Shown: positions 26,551-39,817 of the stretch, piece by piece
Layout of the letters: every line of letters begins with the position of its first letter
How positions within the stretch are numbered: position 1 is the stretch's first letter
NCBI GenBank assembly: GCA_034620365.1
Contig: JAQGEQ010000192.1
Location: 3,095,001 to 3,159,000, forward strand
Source: Pegea sp. RAD2-039
Taxonomy: Eukaryota; Chordata; Thaliacea; Salpida; Salpidae
Direction of reading: 5' to 3'
DNA: 64,000 nt
Made by a program: the position numbers and the translations under genes
Notes under the pieces: generated by a model
Seen by the model: only the letters and a program-made list of their open reading frames with translations
Told to the model about the DNA's origin: nothing
Database searches by the model: none

Positions 26551-26760
26551 TTAAGTGTAACCAACCCACTGTCCAACGTTTATCCTGAGAAAAAGTTGAA
26601 AAACCTGAGTTACAATCACTTCTTATCGTGCCAGACACGAAAAGTAGAAAACAAAGATTTGATTGTTCGACCCTCACTTGAAAGAATTGTCGATACCAAA
26701 CCCCGTTTTACGAAAGAAAAGATAAACAAAATACTGATACCGAATTACTACTATTCATGA
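26551..26760 (+). CDS. Possible orphan coding exon or gene fragment, 69 codons
   Basis: Stop-to-stop open frame of 69 codons ending in TGA, with higher G+C than its flanks and ordinary protein-like composition (for example VTNPLSNVYPEKKLKNLSYN, then KDLIVRPSLERIVDTKPRF). It has no ATG, so if real it is a terminal exon entered at the AG at 26554-26555 or a fragment of a transposable element. I do not recognise the sequence, the polypyrimidine tract before the AG is poor, and no partner exons were found. Confidence 0.3.
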   Translation, partial: LSVTNPLSNVYPEKKLKNLSYNHFLSCQTRKVENKDLIVRPSLERIVDTKPRFTKEKINKILIPNYYYS

Positions 26761-29700
26761 TTTTCGTTGATGAATGATAGAAGATAAGAATAAAAATTTA
26801 CTACTTGTGTTCAGTTACAAGATTTGGTTCTATAATTTATTAAAATAAATTTTTTTAACGTAAATTAAAATGTTGAATTTTTTCCATCTCATTAAGTTCA
26901 AATTTGAAAATTAAAGTAGAAGTTTTCAACATGAAATAAGTTAAAATGTTTCTATTTAACAATAACTTACTACAAACTGACAAAACTTATATTTATGAAG
27001 AGAGCAGACAAGTTTAATGTTTCAAAAATTATTTGATTGTATTAACGATTAGTTACAATATTTTGTAAAATTTAATAAAAGTTTTTTAGATTTCAAATTA
27101 AACCATATTAAATAAGACGATAAAAATGAAATTACTAGTTTAACTTTCATATAGATAAAATCACAATGTAACATTAATATTTTATCGAAAAGTATTTTGA
27201 CAGTCTAAGTTTTGATATTTCTATTTACTTAATCACTCAAACGCATAAAATTTAACTAAGTATTTATAAAAGCCACACTTTACAAATTTCCTTTAAATTT
27301 TGTTTGGAAAAATTTAGTTAAAAGTAGATAAAACTGCTTAGTATATTAAGATACTATCGACATCTTGATAAACTGTTTTTTGCAACTTACTATAAAAAAG
27401 TAAACGAAAAAGTTTTTTCAAAAATTTACAGCTTAAGATCAAACGTTTGATAAACGATAAAAACTACAAACACAAAATAATAATTTGACATTGAATAACT
27501 CAATTTAAAAATAAAAAACAAATTTAAACTGTAAAAAAGTATTCAGATAAACACAATGATAAAGATTATGCAAAGCAAAAGATCTTTTAGATTAACTCTA
27601 TCTATAAACACTAGCTTCAAGTATTATTTAAATATTGTGAACATGACTAAGAAGTCTGCTGCAAAACCTATTTCAACATGAACTGTTTTTTACTTGAATC
27701 AGAAGATAAATATATAATCAAGTAGCTGACTTAAATGTAATAAAAATGATTAAGTTCATAAAACAATCTAGAAATGTTTAAACTACATCGTGAAAAATTA
27801 GATTTAAGCTTTGATATGAAATATTAGTTATCTCCATGGTTAGATGTTTTGATTTTTACTCTTTAGTTTATAATGCTTACAGATAACTATCTAATCAATT
27901 TCAAAGAGGTAGACATGTTGGAGCAGTAGATTAAATTAACAAATAACAAAAATGCGATCAAAACTAAAATTTGCAACTTTTAGATAAATACAATTTTATA
28001 GAAATATGTTTAATTAAGGCACAAATAAATAACCATTGAATCATTTTTCAAAACAAATTAATTTTCTGGGGTTATCTGTTATACAATAACATTTTAAAGT
28101 TAATGGTAGATTTTATCAAATAGTTGAGTAGCTAAAAATGATTTGGTAAAACTCACTCTTGTAATATATATATAAAAGATTATTTTAATGACTATATTTC
28201 ATTAGATCATTTTTTGTTAAATAAATCTACATCAAGTTGTTCTTCTCTGTGTTGACATTTGCAACAATTCCGCAGAAGTTAAATTCATTAAAAAAAGTAA
28301 GTCTGAAGTGATAAAAATCATTTTAAATCAAAGTTTACTTTTGTTATAAGTTTTATTTTATATAAAAATATTATTGGTAAAAATCGATTTTACAATTTGA
28401 TTAATAACCAGACTCTATAAAAAGATTTCACCATTGTGAGTTTATAGTTTAAATCTAAACTAAATGCTTAATCTTTTTAAGAATATAAATATCGTTTTTT
28501 TAAAAGCATGACAACAACAGATAAGTGAGAAGTGAAGAATCATAAAACAACACTTTTTATTGATTTATAAAACTATTTTATCATTTGTTATGTTATAAGA
28601 GAGACTTCAACTTTCCTTTATTATTTAATTCCTTTATTTAGGTAAAAAGTTGAAATGGCTTAATAACATAAAAAATGAAAAAATTAAACTTTACTTTGAA
28701 TACTAAGCTAACTTTACAGTACAGATAAAAGCATAACAGATTTGATTTTTGATTTAGTGTGTACAGTAAATATTTACAAATTTATTCTACTTATACGTTC
28801 ACAAGCCTTATCACTGAAAAGTTCATCTTTTTTTGTCAGGATTTTTTATATTGAATTAATCAATCCACTTGAAAATACATTTGAACTTTATTTCAACTAA
28901 TTTTGCTTGAAAAAAATATTGTTATAAATAGCATCTTGTTTACAACTGCCTATAAACAGTCTTATTAGCTCTTTAATCAAACTCAAATGGAACTAATCTA
29001 GGCACATTATGCAGTAATATCTAAATTTTAAATACTTTCTGGTTGTAAACCTAAAATATGAATCTGATTTTTCTTCAATACTCTTTGTGATTCTGTAGGT
29101 AAATTTTGAATGATTTATTTCTTTTATCAATTCTTTACTAAATAAGTTTTTTGTTAAAATATTTTTTATAGTAAAAATCTTACAACGTCTTTTGTTATAA
29201 TTTAAGTATTATTCTAAAAAGTAAAATTGCTTAAATTTTGTTGAAATATTTTTCTGTTAAACTTTGATTTTGTTAAAAACGTATTTAACTACCAATTAAA
29301 AGTTATTTGAAATCATTTTTTTATTTTATAGAAAAGAATAATGTTTAATAAAAATAATCAGAAGCATGAATAAGAAATGATGCAAAACTATTTTACCTTC
29401 AAATTTGTTCAGTAATTTTTAATATTATTTAAAAAAAGTACTTTTGTATACTTTTTTGGATAATATTTTTATATTTTAATCAGTGTTATTTGAAATTAGA
29501 TTATCGTCTTTAGAAGATAAACCTCAAAAATGAAAATGCCTAAAGTTCCTGCAATTCAAATTAGATGGAAATTATGTTGCTGAATTAGAGCAAGAAATAA
29601 TAATCGCCATTTAATATACTTGTAAAACGATAAAGTCTCAAATCTCTAAGGTATTTATTTGAGTTATTTTTAGATCAAAACAGGAAGTTCCAGATTTTTT

Positions 29701-30941
29701 GAAGTTTTTAGAGATTTTGTCGAATATTGAATATCAAAGATTTTATTCGTATTTAATTTGTAAATTATTTCTTAGGATAAATTATCAAATATTTTTGTTA
29801 TTCAAGGAAAGAAAATCAATATTTATTATCAAAGAAAAATTTCAAGATAGATTTAAAAAATGAAAGATTCATAAATCTTTAAAAAAATCAATAGACTAAC
29901 AATAAAAGCTAACATTTTAAGTAATTTTTTTTTCAAATACTTTAATTAATAATCTCAATAAACTAATAATTTAAGAATAAAATGATTATCAAATTAAATA
30001 AGCAATCTTTTTTAACTAAGTAGCTCTTTCATTCTTATTTCTATTATTTACAGAAATTTTAAAGGGTTCATGTTAATAAGTTGAATAGTTAAAGAAAACT
30101 ATTTATTTTAATTATTTTTTTTATTGAAAATAAATATTACTTTTTCATGCTAACTGCTGATTTCCTATTTAATTAAATATCGATTTCTTTGTAATATATA
30201 CATTTAAGTTTAATGTTGATTTTATTATTTTTGGTTGGTTACATCTGTTTCTTTTCAACAGAATCTAATACAAGTTTTTAAAACCATATATTGAAGAAGC
30301 ATAAAAAATAATTAAATGTTGTATATAATATCTCAAAAATTAATGAAATATTAAAATTTCGACTTAGTTATTCGTACTGCATTACAAATATTGAGCTTTG
30401 GGTTAAATGTTCCAGTATTGTAGTTCTATTAAAAAAAAAACTAATGATAAATAATTGATTGATAAAAATAATGCTAAATTTATTATTGTCAAATCAAACA
30501 GAACTTATTTTGAACTTTTTCTTTGGTAGCAAGCTCTAATAATATCTTTCAAAAAGTACAAGAATAGAATTCGATGTAAAAATCACAATATTGTTGTTGT
30601 GCTGGAGTACAAAATAAATGCAAAAAAGCAAAATAAATCACCAAAAAATATGAAACAGTAAAAAGATAAAAAACATAAAAATATTTTGGTAATAAACAAA
30701 ATTACGAAATAAATATAAAAACTAAATGAACTTTACAAATGTTGCCATTTCTTCAGCAAATGATTTCGAAAGCAATTAATTGCTTGTGTCATTAAATCTA
30801 GCTGTTTTGATATGTAGATGAAAAAATCGGAAGTTTTGTAAACAAATAAATATTCGATTGAAAAAGATTTCGTCAAAGGTGAAAGCAAAAAAAGAGTTGT
30901 AATTATGAAAGAGAAAGGTAAGAAAAAAAAGCATCTTTCTA

Positions 30942-32048
30942 TTAGTTATCGTTTAGTGTAAGAACAAGCCACGGCAAGTTAAGTATGACAATTCCTCTTC
31001 GTTTGCAGTTAACATTTATTCCAGTTGTAGTTTTACGACAATAATAAAATAATTGAAAAGTTGATATTTCCCAATTAGCAATCATAGGTTGATTTAAAGA
31101 CTTTACATAAATTGAATTATTTGTTATAAGATTGTCTGCAGTTTTTCCAGCGTCAGTTACATCAAACAAATGACGAATGATTCGTGATGACTTTCGGCTC
31201 TTTCCTTTTGTTGTGTTATCATCAAGAATTGTTGATGAGGAGTCCCACTTGATATTTGAGATGATGTGTTTCCGGTTTCGTTTATCATGAGGTGCAGGAG
31301 TTAGCCAGGCGACAACTTCGACGTTTTGGTTTCGGTAATTTGGTCGTCTTTGAAAATCTAGCCGAATTTGAGCGCGTTCCAATCTCTTAAGATAATTTTC
31401 TCTTTTTACGATTGAAATATCATAGCTAAGTGAAGCACCATGAGAATGTTCTGCAAAAGTAATTGCTCATAAAGCGATTGTCATTGATTAAACTAGTTTT
31501 AACTACACAAACATTAAGAGAAAATCACTTTAAGAATAAGATGTAAGTACAAAATTTATAACTTTACAATTAGATATTAGTTAAAATAATAAAAATTATA
31601 CTAAAATTAAAAATCAAACTTTAATCTAAATTTCATTTTTTGATTAAAAATTATTTTTTAAAATTGTAAACCACAAATTCAACTGACCAGAATTAAACCT
31701 AGTTGGTGCAACAACAAACCGCCCTTCATCGAGTCTCATCACACTCTGTGATGGTTCTTCGTAACGTATTCTATTTGTTTTCACATAATCATTTCTGCTT
31801 CGACTTCCTTTCTTTATTTTGCTTCCCGGAAAGCGGTTTTGTGGACGATACGAGCCATTACTATCAATCATTTCGTTCGAATGTGAATCAAAGCTAGGCT
31901 CGAGGTTGTTTCTGCTCGTCGCCAGCCTCATAAACTCCATCAAACTATCAGAATCAGATCTCCGCGGCCTTGCATCAATATTTTGAAACAGGGTTGTAAA
32001 TAAGAAGCAAAGACGAAAAGCCAGTTTGGAAATTATATTCAGTTTCAT
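30942..32048 (-). CDS. Secreted TGF-beta propeptide-like protein without mature ligand (paralog A)
   Basis: Two exons on the minus strand, 32048-31688 and 31450-30942 (TAA), 289 residues. An N-terminal signal peptide (about 1-25, hydrophobic FRLCFLFTTLF) is followed by ~90 low-complexity polar residues. From residue 129 the order of motifs resembles a TGF-beta propeptide: LSYDISIV, AQIRLDFQ (compare AELRL in BMP/nodal propeptides), HLFDVTDAG (compare the FDVT motif), a C-X10-C pair at 258/269, and a last strand NLPWLVLTLND (compare PFLVV). The chain stops exactly where a propeptide would meet its furin site; no cystine-knot domain follows in this or a downstream exon. Same exon structure, phase-1 intron position and cysteine spacing as paralog B, 6.6 kb away in the opposite direction. 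Role unknown; a secreted modulator or partner of TGF-beta ligands is conjecture. Confidence 0.72.
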
Positions 32049-35000
32049 TTTCTTTCTGCTTGCTGAATTGTAATCACTTTGTTTGCAAATTGATTTTTGA
32101 AGAGTTAAACATCGACATATATACTTTTGCTTGCACCCACAGGGCGTTGATAGAAGAGTTTGGTGGGAAAAAAGCAATTTCTACACATTTACACTTTTTA
32201 GATTTGAGCTAAAATTCATTTGTTAGTGATTAGTTTGAAAACTGACTTAATTTGAAATCAACTAATAATTCCATCTTATCTGTTTAAATTTAGAGCTAAT
32301 TTTTTTTGGATAAATTTCAAAAGCTTAATATTATTTTCTTATAATTTCATTTTAGTAAACAAATAATGATCTTTATATACTTGATTGGTTGAATTACATA
32401 GCTAAGAGCATAGATAAAAATTTTGATAAAATATTAAAGTAAAAACTAAAAAAAATTGATTTCATTCAATAAAGGTTTGCTAGAATAACAAAAGAGTTTG
32501 TAATGTTTAGTTTGTAATTTACTTAGATTAGCAACTGCCACCAACCTTGCTTCACCCTTAAACCCTTCACGTTAATTATATTTCCAATAGTTTTTCAGAG
32601 GCACAATTTTTATAAAGTTTATAAAAGTCTTTGGACAAAATCATTCAAAATGATTAATCAGTAAAATATGTTTTGTTAAGCACATAAGACTGAATTATTA
32701 ATAAAATAATTTTCGATAATATATTTTCAAATATTGGTGCTGTATAAAGTCATCACTTAGACTGTTATTTAAACATTAATTTTTATATCTATTCAAATAA
32801 AAATTGCAGAACTTTTAAAATTGATGTGTTTCAAGATTAGCTAAAATAATTTCATTTCTTTATGAGCAATCAACAACCTTAAGTGCATTTACAGAAAAAC
32901 AATTATATAATTACTAAGCTTAGACAACTGCCTATATTCTGATTATAGTAAAGTTCTTTGAAATTGATAGAAAGTGATTTAAAGTTTGATAAACCGAATG
33001 ATTGAAAAGGGAAGTAATAATTTAGCGAGTAAAAGCATTTTAACAGACCACAAGAAAGTTTTTTGTCGTAAAAGTTACTTGCTGTTGGCGGAAACATTTA
33101 AAATAGCTTTTCAGCAATTTCGAATTTAATTTCACGCTTAAGTAAATTTTTCTGCGTTTTTAAGAGTAACCGGAAGCTGAAAATGTTAAACAAATAAGAG
33201 TAATAAAAAGTCTACTTTCTGATTGACTTGAAAATTTTAGTTTAAATTTAAAAAAGATGATTTAAATTTCGTTTAATTATTGCAAAATAAATCATATCAT
33301 AAAACTAATGTTGTTTTTAAAATGTAAGATATAAAAGCCTAGCATCCGCTATAAGGATGATGTTCTTGATGATGATAAGATCAACCTCTAAGTCCATATA
33401 CAAATACCTGATCCATGATATTTCATTAGTGCCTCTTTCCGAAAAGACCTCTGCTGCTAAGGAGCTCAAATCTCTATTTCGTGATACTCCGCCCTGTTTT
33501 ATAAAGCATCTTTAAGTAGTTTGAGTCCTTCAGCTATTAATAAGTCCTTAAAAAGCTCTCTAAATCTCTGGAAAGTTGTAAAATAGACGCAGAGAGCTTT
33601 CAGTATATCGTGACAAATCACTACATTTTTGCGTCTACTCTTTTTCATTCGTAGAATTTTACTAAACTTTTGAATGTCAATTGTTATTATTTCTTCAATT
33701 TGACTTTTGAAAATTTTTATTACAAAATCAAAAAGTTGAAAGTGATTTTTAAAATAATTGTATTAGAATTACACAAATTATTTAGCACAAATTGTCATGA
33801 TCTTAATTAAATTTCAAAATTTAATTTTAGCTTGTATAGAGCGAAAATTTAATTTTTACAAGATGCCCTATTAATCAATTTTGTTACTAATTACAAGTTA
33901 TATCAAACACACATCTTGAAACAAGCTACAAAATCTAGGACTTCAAACATTTTGAATAAAACTGTTTTTAAAATTGTAAATAGAATTAGTAATGACAAAA
34001 TTTTTCAAACATAGTGAATTCCAATTCTAATGATGAATATAAAAAAGTTCGAATTTATATTGGTTTTAAAAATTTATTATTCGTTTTAAGTATAAATCAA
34101 TTGATGCTAAATAGTGATGTACAGAAAAACTGGATTTTTTATTTCATTATATCTTTGTAGAAACTCAAAAGAAAAATGATAAATCATTATGTTTAAATAT
34201 TTTCTTAAATTTTCTTTGCATGAAAACTTAGTTGAGATTACAAAATGTGAAATGAAAGTTTAATAACAAGAATGTCACCTGATCAGAATTAACTTATTTA
34301 ATAACAATTTGCTTTACCTTTTGAAATAACTTAACTATTAATATATTGCTTTTTAAGATAACATACTTTTTAACTTTAGAAAATTTCTTTGCAAACTTTG
34401 AAATGATATTTCAGCAGGAGTTGAAAACTTAAAAAAGTATTTAATTTTTTCACTGAAATATAATCTTTCTATTAAGCGATATTTCGAAATTCAGTCTGAA
34501 CTTTTAAAGCAGAGCTAATTTTTTGATACTGTTTATTTTGAAATTAAATTATCCCATAAATGAAAGAAAAGTTTTTTGGTGATACTGACAAGATAAAAAG
34601 TTCAAACTTGCGAAGAGCTACCAACGCACTTGCCTTTTACTAAATAACATAAAACAGAGCTGAAGTCAAGATGTTTTGCTATAAAACAGCTTCACAAATG
34701 CAGAGAACAACATGTAGTGACGTCATCACAACGCTCGAAGCCACTTAAAGTAAATTAGAGGTTTGATGGTCGCAAAAACTGTAAACAAAACATGAAATAC
34801 GAGTTGTTATGATCAGAGGGTCACTTGGAAAGATCAGCAGAGTTGAAAAGAGTATATAGACGGCCATAAACCTCCCAATATTTTTATTCATAAAATGATG
34901 ATATCATATAGATTTTAGGATACTGAAATAGATGCTTTGATTTTCTAAAAATAAAGACTTCTTCTATCAGAAGGATGATCTTTTATAATTGTATGTTAGG

Positions 35001-38000
35001 TGTCTGATCTTAATCTAGTTGGGAAATATTGTTAGATCATAATGAAATAGCGGTTGGGTTGAACCTTAACATAAAACCTCAAGTACAAATTGTAATAAAA
35101 CAGAACTGAGAAAACAAAAAGAAAATAAGACAGGGATTACCGCCTGGAAGATTGTATCTTGAATAATGAAAGATTTTGAAATAGTTTCTTCTTAAGCTGA
35201 AAATATCGTTAGGTCATCAAAAATAAAACCTTCTTATGAAAGAGAAAATAGCTTAGTGATAAGAGTGTTGCCAATTATATTTTCAAAAAGTCTATTGTGT
35301 AGTTTGTATTGTTGATGACTTTGCGAGGTTTCTTCTGTAAACTAATTAATTAATTAAAATGGAAACTTTGTATCAAACGGTTGGAAGTTGGTTTACAATC
35401 TAAAATAGAATAATTTTAGTTTGAAAGATTAAAATAGAATTAAAACTGAAGGATTTTATTTAGATCAAATTAAGTTTAGTGTAATTAAACTGGTTCACCA
35501 AGAAGCGCTTGGTAACATTAAAGTCTGTTGTTGAGCTTCAGTTTGATGTCAAATTCATCTGAGTGTACAAAATAGAACTTTTAAATTAAAAAATCAGTTT
35601 GAAAATTAAGCAAAATATGACTACTTGAGATATAAGAAAAATTAAACTTCTGTGTTATTTTCTAATTTATGTAACAATTCTATTGTTAGTTTACAAATAT
35701 TGTTTAGTCTAAAAGATGTAAAATTGATTTTAAAACAAATATTTGTTCCAATTTTATAAAATATCAGTTTGCTTTAACTTGGTGAAAATGTGAAAAACAT
35801 TTTAGAGCAAATTTGCTTAATTTTGTGGTTTAACAATTTGATAAAAGCTTATAGAATTCTTAATATGCAAAGAAATTGAATCTATCATCACAATTATCCA
35901 CATTTATAATATAAAAGTTTAGTGTATACGGGGAAAGCACGACTGATTTTAAAAAATTTAAAAATCAAAAGTTTGAAATATCTTTTGTTTTAGGATATTG
36001 TAATGTTTACTCGCAGTAAAATACTCGAATACAATTTTTAATAATTTTATGCTTAACAAATTCAGTCACCTGTTTCAAAACAAAGCTTTATGTTTCAAGA
36101 CTGTTTATTTAAAGATTTAGGAAATCTAAAAAATATCATCAACTAAAGCTCTATGCATGTTTATCTTATAATTTTTGAAATCTGAATAAAATAAGTAAAC
36201 CTTTTTAAAATGCTTAAAATGCAGCTTTTAGAATGTTTGTTATAACTTCAACTTTTATTAAAGTTTTGTAAATTGCAGTCTGTTGTGTTCTCAAGAAACA
36301 ATTTCCGTTTTAAAGCTAATAAACCGAGTTATGAAAATATTTTCTGATCACGATAATGAGTTACTTTCACATGTACTCAAGTAAATTTCCATTAGCGCTG
36401 TTATTCTTAATAAAGTAATTAGTTTTATAGTTTTTATGATGTTCTTACTTTCTCTATAAGCTATCATCTCACGCAAGTTGGTAATACACATAAACAACAT
36501 TTTTTAATTTATTATAATTCAAAATCAGTTTCAAATGATAGTTAGAAATTGCAACAATTTAATAAATTGATTATTTAAAAATATATTTTTATTTTAGTAA
36601 AAGTTATTAAATTGATCAATACATTAAAAGATAATAAACGCTTTAACTTGCATATGATAACTAGATATAAAAATAATTAAAGTAACAATACTTTGTATCA
36701 AATTATTTGTTGAACTGCAGAATAAATAAGTGTGTTATATGTTAGTTTATTTGAATAATTTGTTAACTAATATCTTATTTGTAAACTTCAAACCGAGTTT
36801 TTAGAACTTTTAACGACAATTATGAAGCTGTTGTATTAATTTATAGATTATTGACTTTATAAATTTAATTGCTTAAAAGATTATCTTGAAACGACAATTT
36901 TAAACAAGGCATATAAAAAAATAATGAATATGATCACGTATTGAATCTATAATAAGAATATGATTTAATAATCGTAATTTAAATAATTGTAAACTATTTG
37001 TATAGAAATTGTGTTCATTTCAACGGTATAATTGCCATAAAAACACATCTAGAAGCGAAATTCAACTTAACACTTTGGTGTAATGACATAATAAAGCTGA
37101 AAATAGCATAATTAACAAGCATGGTATATGATGTCATCATTTTATTAAGACATTGATTCTGCGAAACAAATCTTTAATAATATCAAATTTGTGACTAAAC
37201 TCAAGGTTTCAGAGTTCAATAATTTTTGTTCAAATTTCTATTTATTGAAAGATTACCGGTAACAAAATTGGCCATAAATTTGACGTATCAAAGTTATTTG
37301 CATCCACTTAGACAAAAATTACATTTTTATTACAAATGAAGATGCTGAAATCTCTAAAGTTTGAAAAACTATGTAATCATTAAATCGTTTTAATATATTT
37401 TAGATTCGTCATTAAACTTTATTTTGCAGATAACCTTCATTTTATTCAAAAACCTTTTGTAACTTTCTAATTAAAGCGCACAATTATAAGTAATGGAGAA
37501 AAATAAAAGAAATATCTATTAGTTATCAGATGATTTCGTAATTTTCGACTTTTCAAAGTTTGAAGAAGGGGTTATTTCACAAAAAGTGCTATAACAAATT
37601 ATATTGAATATTTGCTAAGAAAAGTTAAAACAAAACTGATTTAAATAATACGAAATGACTTAAATTGTATTACTTATTGAATTAAAAAACTTATTACAGA
37701 AATGTATAGCTAAAAGGTACTATAAAAATATTTTAAACTTCTAAATCTCTTTTTATAACAAATTAAGATTAAAAATCAGAGAAAAAGTTTTAAAAAATCG
37801 ATCATTAGAATTCAAAATATAATTTTGAATTTTGTATCTGATTTTCTTGATATTAACTTCAATAATTGTTTCATAAGTTAAAAGTGACAAGATAAAAATA
37901 GAAATAATTATTTTAAACATTTTTCAATCAATTTGTAGATTACGTCCATTAATTCTATGCTATAAAAACAATACTACAACCCTCACCAAAATGTCCTTTT

Positions 38001-38680
38001 CTTTTTAATCTCTACCTTTTGATTAATCACTAAAATCGGCTAAATATAAATATTCAATATAAAAACACAATTATCAAACTATGATTTATTATTGAAAACT
38101 TCCCAGAGAAACTATCTTCAGTAAATCTTTTACAAGCTGTAACACCTTATAAAGCATCAATATTTTGCTTTAATCTTATCGACTATGATCATACAAACAT
38201 ATGATTAAACAAAGAATTGTGATGGGCAACCATTTCAAATTGAAGAAAAAAATTAAACTCATGACAAGGACACACAATTACTACAAGCAAAAGATGTAGA
38301 TGACAGCTTCACCAGGGAACGGAACAGTTTAGACAAGCATAAAATTGATGTGGAAGTGAAAAAGACTACTACAGCTTTTCGAGTGTGCTGAAACTTACCA
38401 AGTACTTAGAACACAAAAACTTGATACAAATCAATTAAAATCTTAAGCTACGTCATTTATTACTAATCAAATATAAGCTTTGTTTCAATGAGGATGATGT
38501 TATGTTCTTCTCAAGTTAATAAAACCTCAAATGTTGATGAAATTAATAGTTCTTTGACTCAATCAATCTCACAATTAACTTTTTGTGGGTGTTACCAGCA
38601 GGCCTTAGGGTATTAACTTTGTAATAAAAACAGCGGAGAACACGAAGTATTATCACAAAGTTGAATCTGAAACCCTAAAG
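32049..38680. other. Shared 6.6-kb intergenic region between the divergent propeptide-like paralogs
   Basis: Holds both promoters. One CRE octamer lies at 34718-34725 in a small G+C-richer patch. About 33340-33660 is another G+C-richer island with overlapping short frames on both strands (plus 33357-33515, 52 codons; minus 33648-33499, 49 codons). The rest is A+T-rich with nothing I can name. Confidence 0.45.
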
Positions 38681-39817
38681 ATGAAGTTACTTTTAGTTTT
38701 ATGTTTTTTGATCTCAATTATTTCTGCTCAAATTTTAAATGATTCTATTCAGGATTTTATGAACTCCGCTCTTCGAATGTCACCACGTCATAATCAAGTC
38801 ACAAACACTAACAGAATCTTTAAATCTTCGAATGATTTGACAAGACCAAAATCGAGAATCAGTAATCAGATACCGGCAAGATTTGAAGACGATCAAATTA
38901 GTGGAGGTCAAAGTTCAAGGTTTAGCAGAGTTGCTTCGGACTCTCATACTTCAATTCTCACTCCAATTAATTTTGATCCCAGTGAGTTGGATTTTTTAAA
39001 TATCATTTGGTTTGATTTTTATCGTGTTTGTCAATTTTGATTAAAATTTGATTAATTTTAAAAAAAGTGGTTGGATAATGATTCAGAATAATATAAAATA
39101 AATAAAATTACAGTTAAGTAAGTTAAATAGAAATTATTAATAGTAAGATTTTAATTAAGTTAATGAATTAATAAAATAAGTGAAACAAATTAATTTTTTG
39201 GTGATAGCACACATCTATGTATATTTTTGTAAAAAACTTTAAACATAATATATATTTTCAATAATAAATAAATCAGTTAATTTTAATAATAATTTGAAAT
39301 TATTTTCACATTATTACAACTTTGTTCCAATGTTTTTTTAGATGCCTCAAATAATCTTTTCATCTTTCAATATGATATTAGCTCTTTAGACCGAAAAATC
39401 CGCAGAAAGCGTCTTTTACAAGCGGAAATTAGAATCGATTTTCAAATGGCAGCTCGCAACAGAAACTTAATAGTTTCAGCTGAGCTTTTACTAAGTGGCA
39501 AAAAACCAATTACTGGTTTACTTTTAACAGCTCCAAAATCAATAAATAGAATCTCAAATGAAATTAATAGAAAATCACCAAAAATTATTCATTTCTCATT
39601 TGATGTGCTCAAATCTGGTTTCCATTCTACTAATCCGAGAAACAATTTTATTCAAGAGAACATTTTGGAAACATCTTCATCAAGAATTGAATTTTGGCGA
39701 CCTCCTTCGTTTCATCTGCACTTAACATGCAAGAAGCCTGCTTCTAATTTATCTGTCAGTTGCTCAAAAAGACGTCTCAATGTTTATGCCTATCCTTGGC
39801 TCATACTTTCGTATTAA
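38681..39817 (+). CDS. Secreted TGF-beta propeptide-like protein without mature ligand (paralog B)
   Basis: Two exons, 38681-38981 and 39342-39817 (TAA), 258 residues. A clear signal peptide (LLLVLCFLISIISA, cleavage near residue 16) precedes a polar linker. The conserved part starts near residue 107: FIFQYDISSL, LLQAEIRIDFQ, HFSFDVLKSG, C230-X10-C241, and the end VYAYPWLILSY, all matching paralog A in order. Residues 121-124 (RRKR) are a possible furin site inside the domain, absent from paralog A. There is no cystine-knot domain; an AATAAA at 39950-39955 closes the transcript. As in paralog A, a phase-1 intron lies just before the YDIS strand, so the two genes descend from one duplication. 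A TGF-beta ligand with its mature part on an unseen exon is ruled out by the in-exon stop. Confidence 0.72.

Larger units (their letters stand above)
23912..30941. other. 7-kb intergenic region with a promoter-like patch and one exon-like frame
   Basis: Mostly A+T-rich and featureless. Exceptions are given separately: CRE sites at 24015, 24468 and 24487 and an exon-like frame at 26551-26760. A second weak frame near 25715-25923 starts at TTG, has no family resemblance and is not called. Confidence 0.45.

Noticed and set aside
35491..35514. Inverted repeat ACCAAG..CTTGGT
   Set aside because: A short imperfect palindrome with no context; chance cannot be excluded.
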